In this document: positions 55,745 to 57,629 of the stretch, piece by piece
How the letters are laid out: every line of letters begins with the position of its first letter
Numbering within the stretch: the first letter of the stretch is position 1
Assembly: GCF_001949145.1 (NCBI RefSeq)
Contig: NW_019091360.1
Coordinates: forward strand, 3,121,477 to 3,179,105
Source of the DNA: Acanthaster planci
Lineage: Eukaryota > Echinodermata > Asteroidea > Valvatida > Acanthasteridae
Reading direction: 5' to 3'
DNA: 57,629 bases
Position numbers and translations under genes: made by a program
The notes under the pieces: model-generated
The model's input: only the letters and a program-made list of their open reading frames with translations
The model's database searches: none
Told to the model about the DNA's origin: nothing

Positions 55745-57629
55745 AATAATGGCCTGTCTATATCCCAAGTGCATGGTGCTGGAGATAATTTGCATAATTT
55801 GTTTTGTTTGTAGTTCATCAGTAGAGCAGACGTCTTTGTGAAATCTTATCAAAACTGATATGACTGAATTGATACAAAATTGGAATGAAAAGGAAGAAAA
55901 GGCATTAATTTTGATGTCGAAACAGGCAGGGTGAGTTTAATGTTAGGAACACATTGTAGTTGAATTAAATGGACTAGACTCAAGTCGATCGTAACAAAAA
56001 AACCTGAGAATCTTATCTCAACATCTTATCTCAATCCTCCTCTAATTTTTGTGTTTGTTCTGAGATGCAAGTTTATCTGGAGTATACAGTACCCACTAAT
56101 TCATTTGTGTTCAAATCACAGCATACAAGGTAAATCTTGCTTTTGTAAGACGAACTGTCGGGACATATCTATGCACGCATGTGGATTCAGTAGACTTCCT
56201 TCAAGGCACAAGGCTTTGCACAAAGGTGGTCTCTTCAGGCATGCAGTAGTGCCAGTTATCCTTCTGTCAGACTTAGGCAGAGACTGTGTAGAAATCTGGA
56301 ACATTGATTACTTTGCATTCATGAATACCCCAGACAGTCTCCCTAATCAACACATGCAACTTGACTGTGTAATAACACTGATAATGCCCACTGAGAAGTG
56401 ATAATACCCTCTGTGTAAATCAAGCACTGGCACCTGGATATGAGATGGTTTAATCAATTCTGATTGGTCAACAGTCTGTGTGCATGTGGTTCGCCATGCT
56501 TGTGCCAAGTCCATATATTGAAATTCTCTTGGACACTTTGCTAAAGAAATACACCATAAAATTGATGGGGTGTTTGAGAAAGGGAAAGTAAAATTCTTGA
56601 ACAGAATCCTTGGAAATTTATCTTTAATATATTGATTTTCTTTGACTCTCTGTCTAAAATTGTATTTATGATTGGGAATAAATATGTGCTTGGTCGGCAC
56701 ATTTAAGACTCTGCTCAGGAAAATGAACGCTGATATAATGTCGCGTCCCTTCTCCTGAGCTGGTCTTATCCACATATTTATTTCCTAATTAAAATTTTGC
56801 CCAGCATTGTCACTTGGCCTCTGTGATGGCTACATTGCTGACGTGTGTGGGTTATCTGAAGAGAAGCTGCCAGTCTGTACATGTAGATTTGTTAGTTGTC
56901 ATGGTCGATACATATAATTTCTCATCCAACCTGTCCATCAGTACCACAAAACATCCCCAGATAAAACTGTAGTAGGAAAACATTTGCCACAAAGTCACGT
57001 ATGAAATACATGTATCTGCTTTAATTCAAAGCATGAATACATTGAAGACGAAAGATGCATTTCACAACGTGTACATGTGCGTAAAAGAGGGTAGCATTGT
57101 TGATGTCAAAGACTGTTCCTTGACGTCAGCTTCAATGAATTGAGCAAGCTGCAATGTGTATTTTCACAAGATTGCACTTCACAAGTTCACTGTTTTCAAT
57201 TTAAATCACAAATACGACTCACCCCACCCACTGAAATAAAGTTCTTGATTTCTGGAAGAACTAGCTGAACTCTTCATTGAAAAATTTCGATACTCTGATT
57301 TTTTTCCCGGTGATCTTTAATTGATAAGCTTTACATTGTCAAACTTTGATCAGACATGTACCGGTACATGTATAGCACTGATGTTTAGTGGTTCCCACTC
57401 CTTCCAATTTCATGTACACATGCGTGTATTTAAGTGCAAAGTGTGGTCTATTGACACAGGATACCAGATTGTCAATTCTATATACAGCTGTGCAAGGATT
57501 GTAAAATTGAAGGAAAAAAAAGAAAACCTTTCGATTTTTGCTTACAGTGGTCATAAACTTTAAAATTTTGCTGTGACAAAGTTGAAAGTTCATTGCATTG
57601 CGATAGTAAACTTTGAAATCTGCATAACC
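55745..57629. other. intergenic, no gene seen
   Basis: Contains one inverted-repeat element (56661-56790). The 142-codon - strand frame 56347-56775 overlaps that element and has no recognisable domain; the 116-codon + frame 56051-56401 likewise. Confidence 0.4.
56661..56790. mobile_element. inverted-repeat element copy 2
   Basis: Arms: GGGAATAAATATGTG with TAAGACTCTGCTCAGGA on the left, and inverted on the right GGAAATAAATATGTGGATAA with GACCAGCTCAGGA. Interior and left arm align with 13605-13788. MITE-like. Confidence 0.62.

Noticed and set aside
56347-56775. 142-codon - strand frame
   Set aside because: It overlaps an inverted-repeat element shared with NWD intron 4, and no protein family is recognisable.
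1-57629. tRNA genes, rRNA genes, CRISPR arrays, bacterial-type promoters or operons
   Set aside because: No cloverleaf with box A/B, no rRNA core sequence and no regular spacer-repeat array were seen; the genes are clearly spliced eukaryotic genes.

Overview
The window is nuclear DNA of an animal, most likely a marine invertebrate deuterostome (echinoderm, hemichordate or cephalochordate). Genes are split by introns of about 0.5-2.6 kb with GT-AG borders. The non-coding DNA is A+T-rich, full of the palindromic word TACATGTA, and crowded with small inverted-repeat elements. There is one assembly gap (N run 7765-8076). I saw no rRNA, tRNA or CRISPR array.

Two intact protein genes can be assembled. 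The first, on the + strand (6356-26821, 12 coding exons), is a NACHT and WD-repeat protein of the NWD1/NWD2 type: N-terminal DUF4062-like domain, NACHT NTPase with Walker A and B, winged-helix/helical linker, then about 14-16 WD40 blades. All splice phases close and give 1688 residues. The second, on the - strand (33039-30294, 4 coding exons), is a 12-TM major-facilitator transporter of the SLC46 (proton-coupled folate transporter-like) family, 490 residues. The two genes converge on a 3.5 kb spacer.

The 5' flank (1-6355) holds no recognised gene but several repeats: a 358-bp inverted-repeat element (337-694), a 40-bp triplication (2561-2680), a 921-bp foldback/Mutator-like element with a 9-bp target duplication (4885-5805), and a 21-bp triplication just before the NWD start. 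NWD introns carry a 12-bp minisatellite, a rearranged duplication, a hAT-type MITE and two dispersed repeats.

From 33 to 43 kb the DNA is mostly intergenic, with a pogo-like MITE, a 75-bp palindromic MITE, two more copies of the hAT-type MITE, and one weak but protein-like spliced reading frame (38317-38395 + 40014-40071) that I cannot assign. From about 43.1 to 49.8 kb lies a decayed Polinton/Maverick (adintovirus-like) element. It holds a protein-primed type-B DNA polymerase pseudogene, a capsid-like pseudogene, a small membrane-anchored protein remnant on the opposite strand, a coiled-coil remnant and a Cys/His-repeat remnant, all broken by frameshifts and stops. From 54.0 to 55.7 kb lies a decayed piggyBac transposase. 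Two short inverted-repeat elements (50408-50659, 50779-51215) lie between them, and one more lies near 56.7 kb.

The genes do not form a pathway. The region reads as two unrelated host genes in a landscape shaped by DNA transposons and an endogenised virus-like element.
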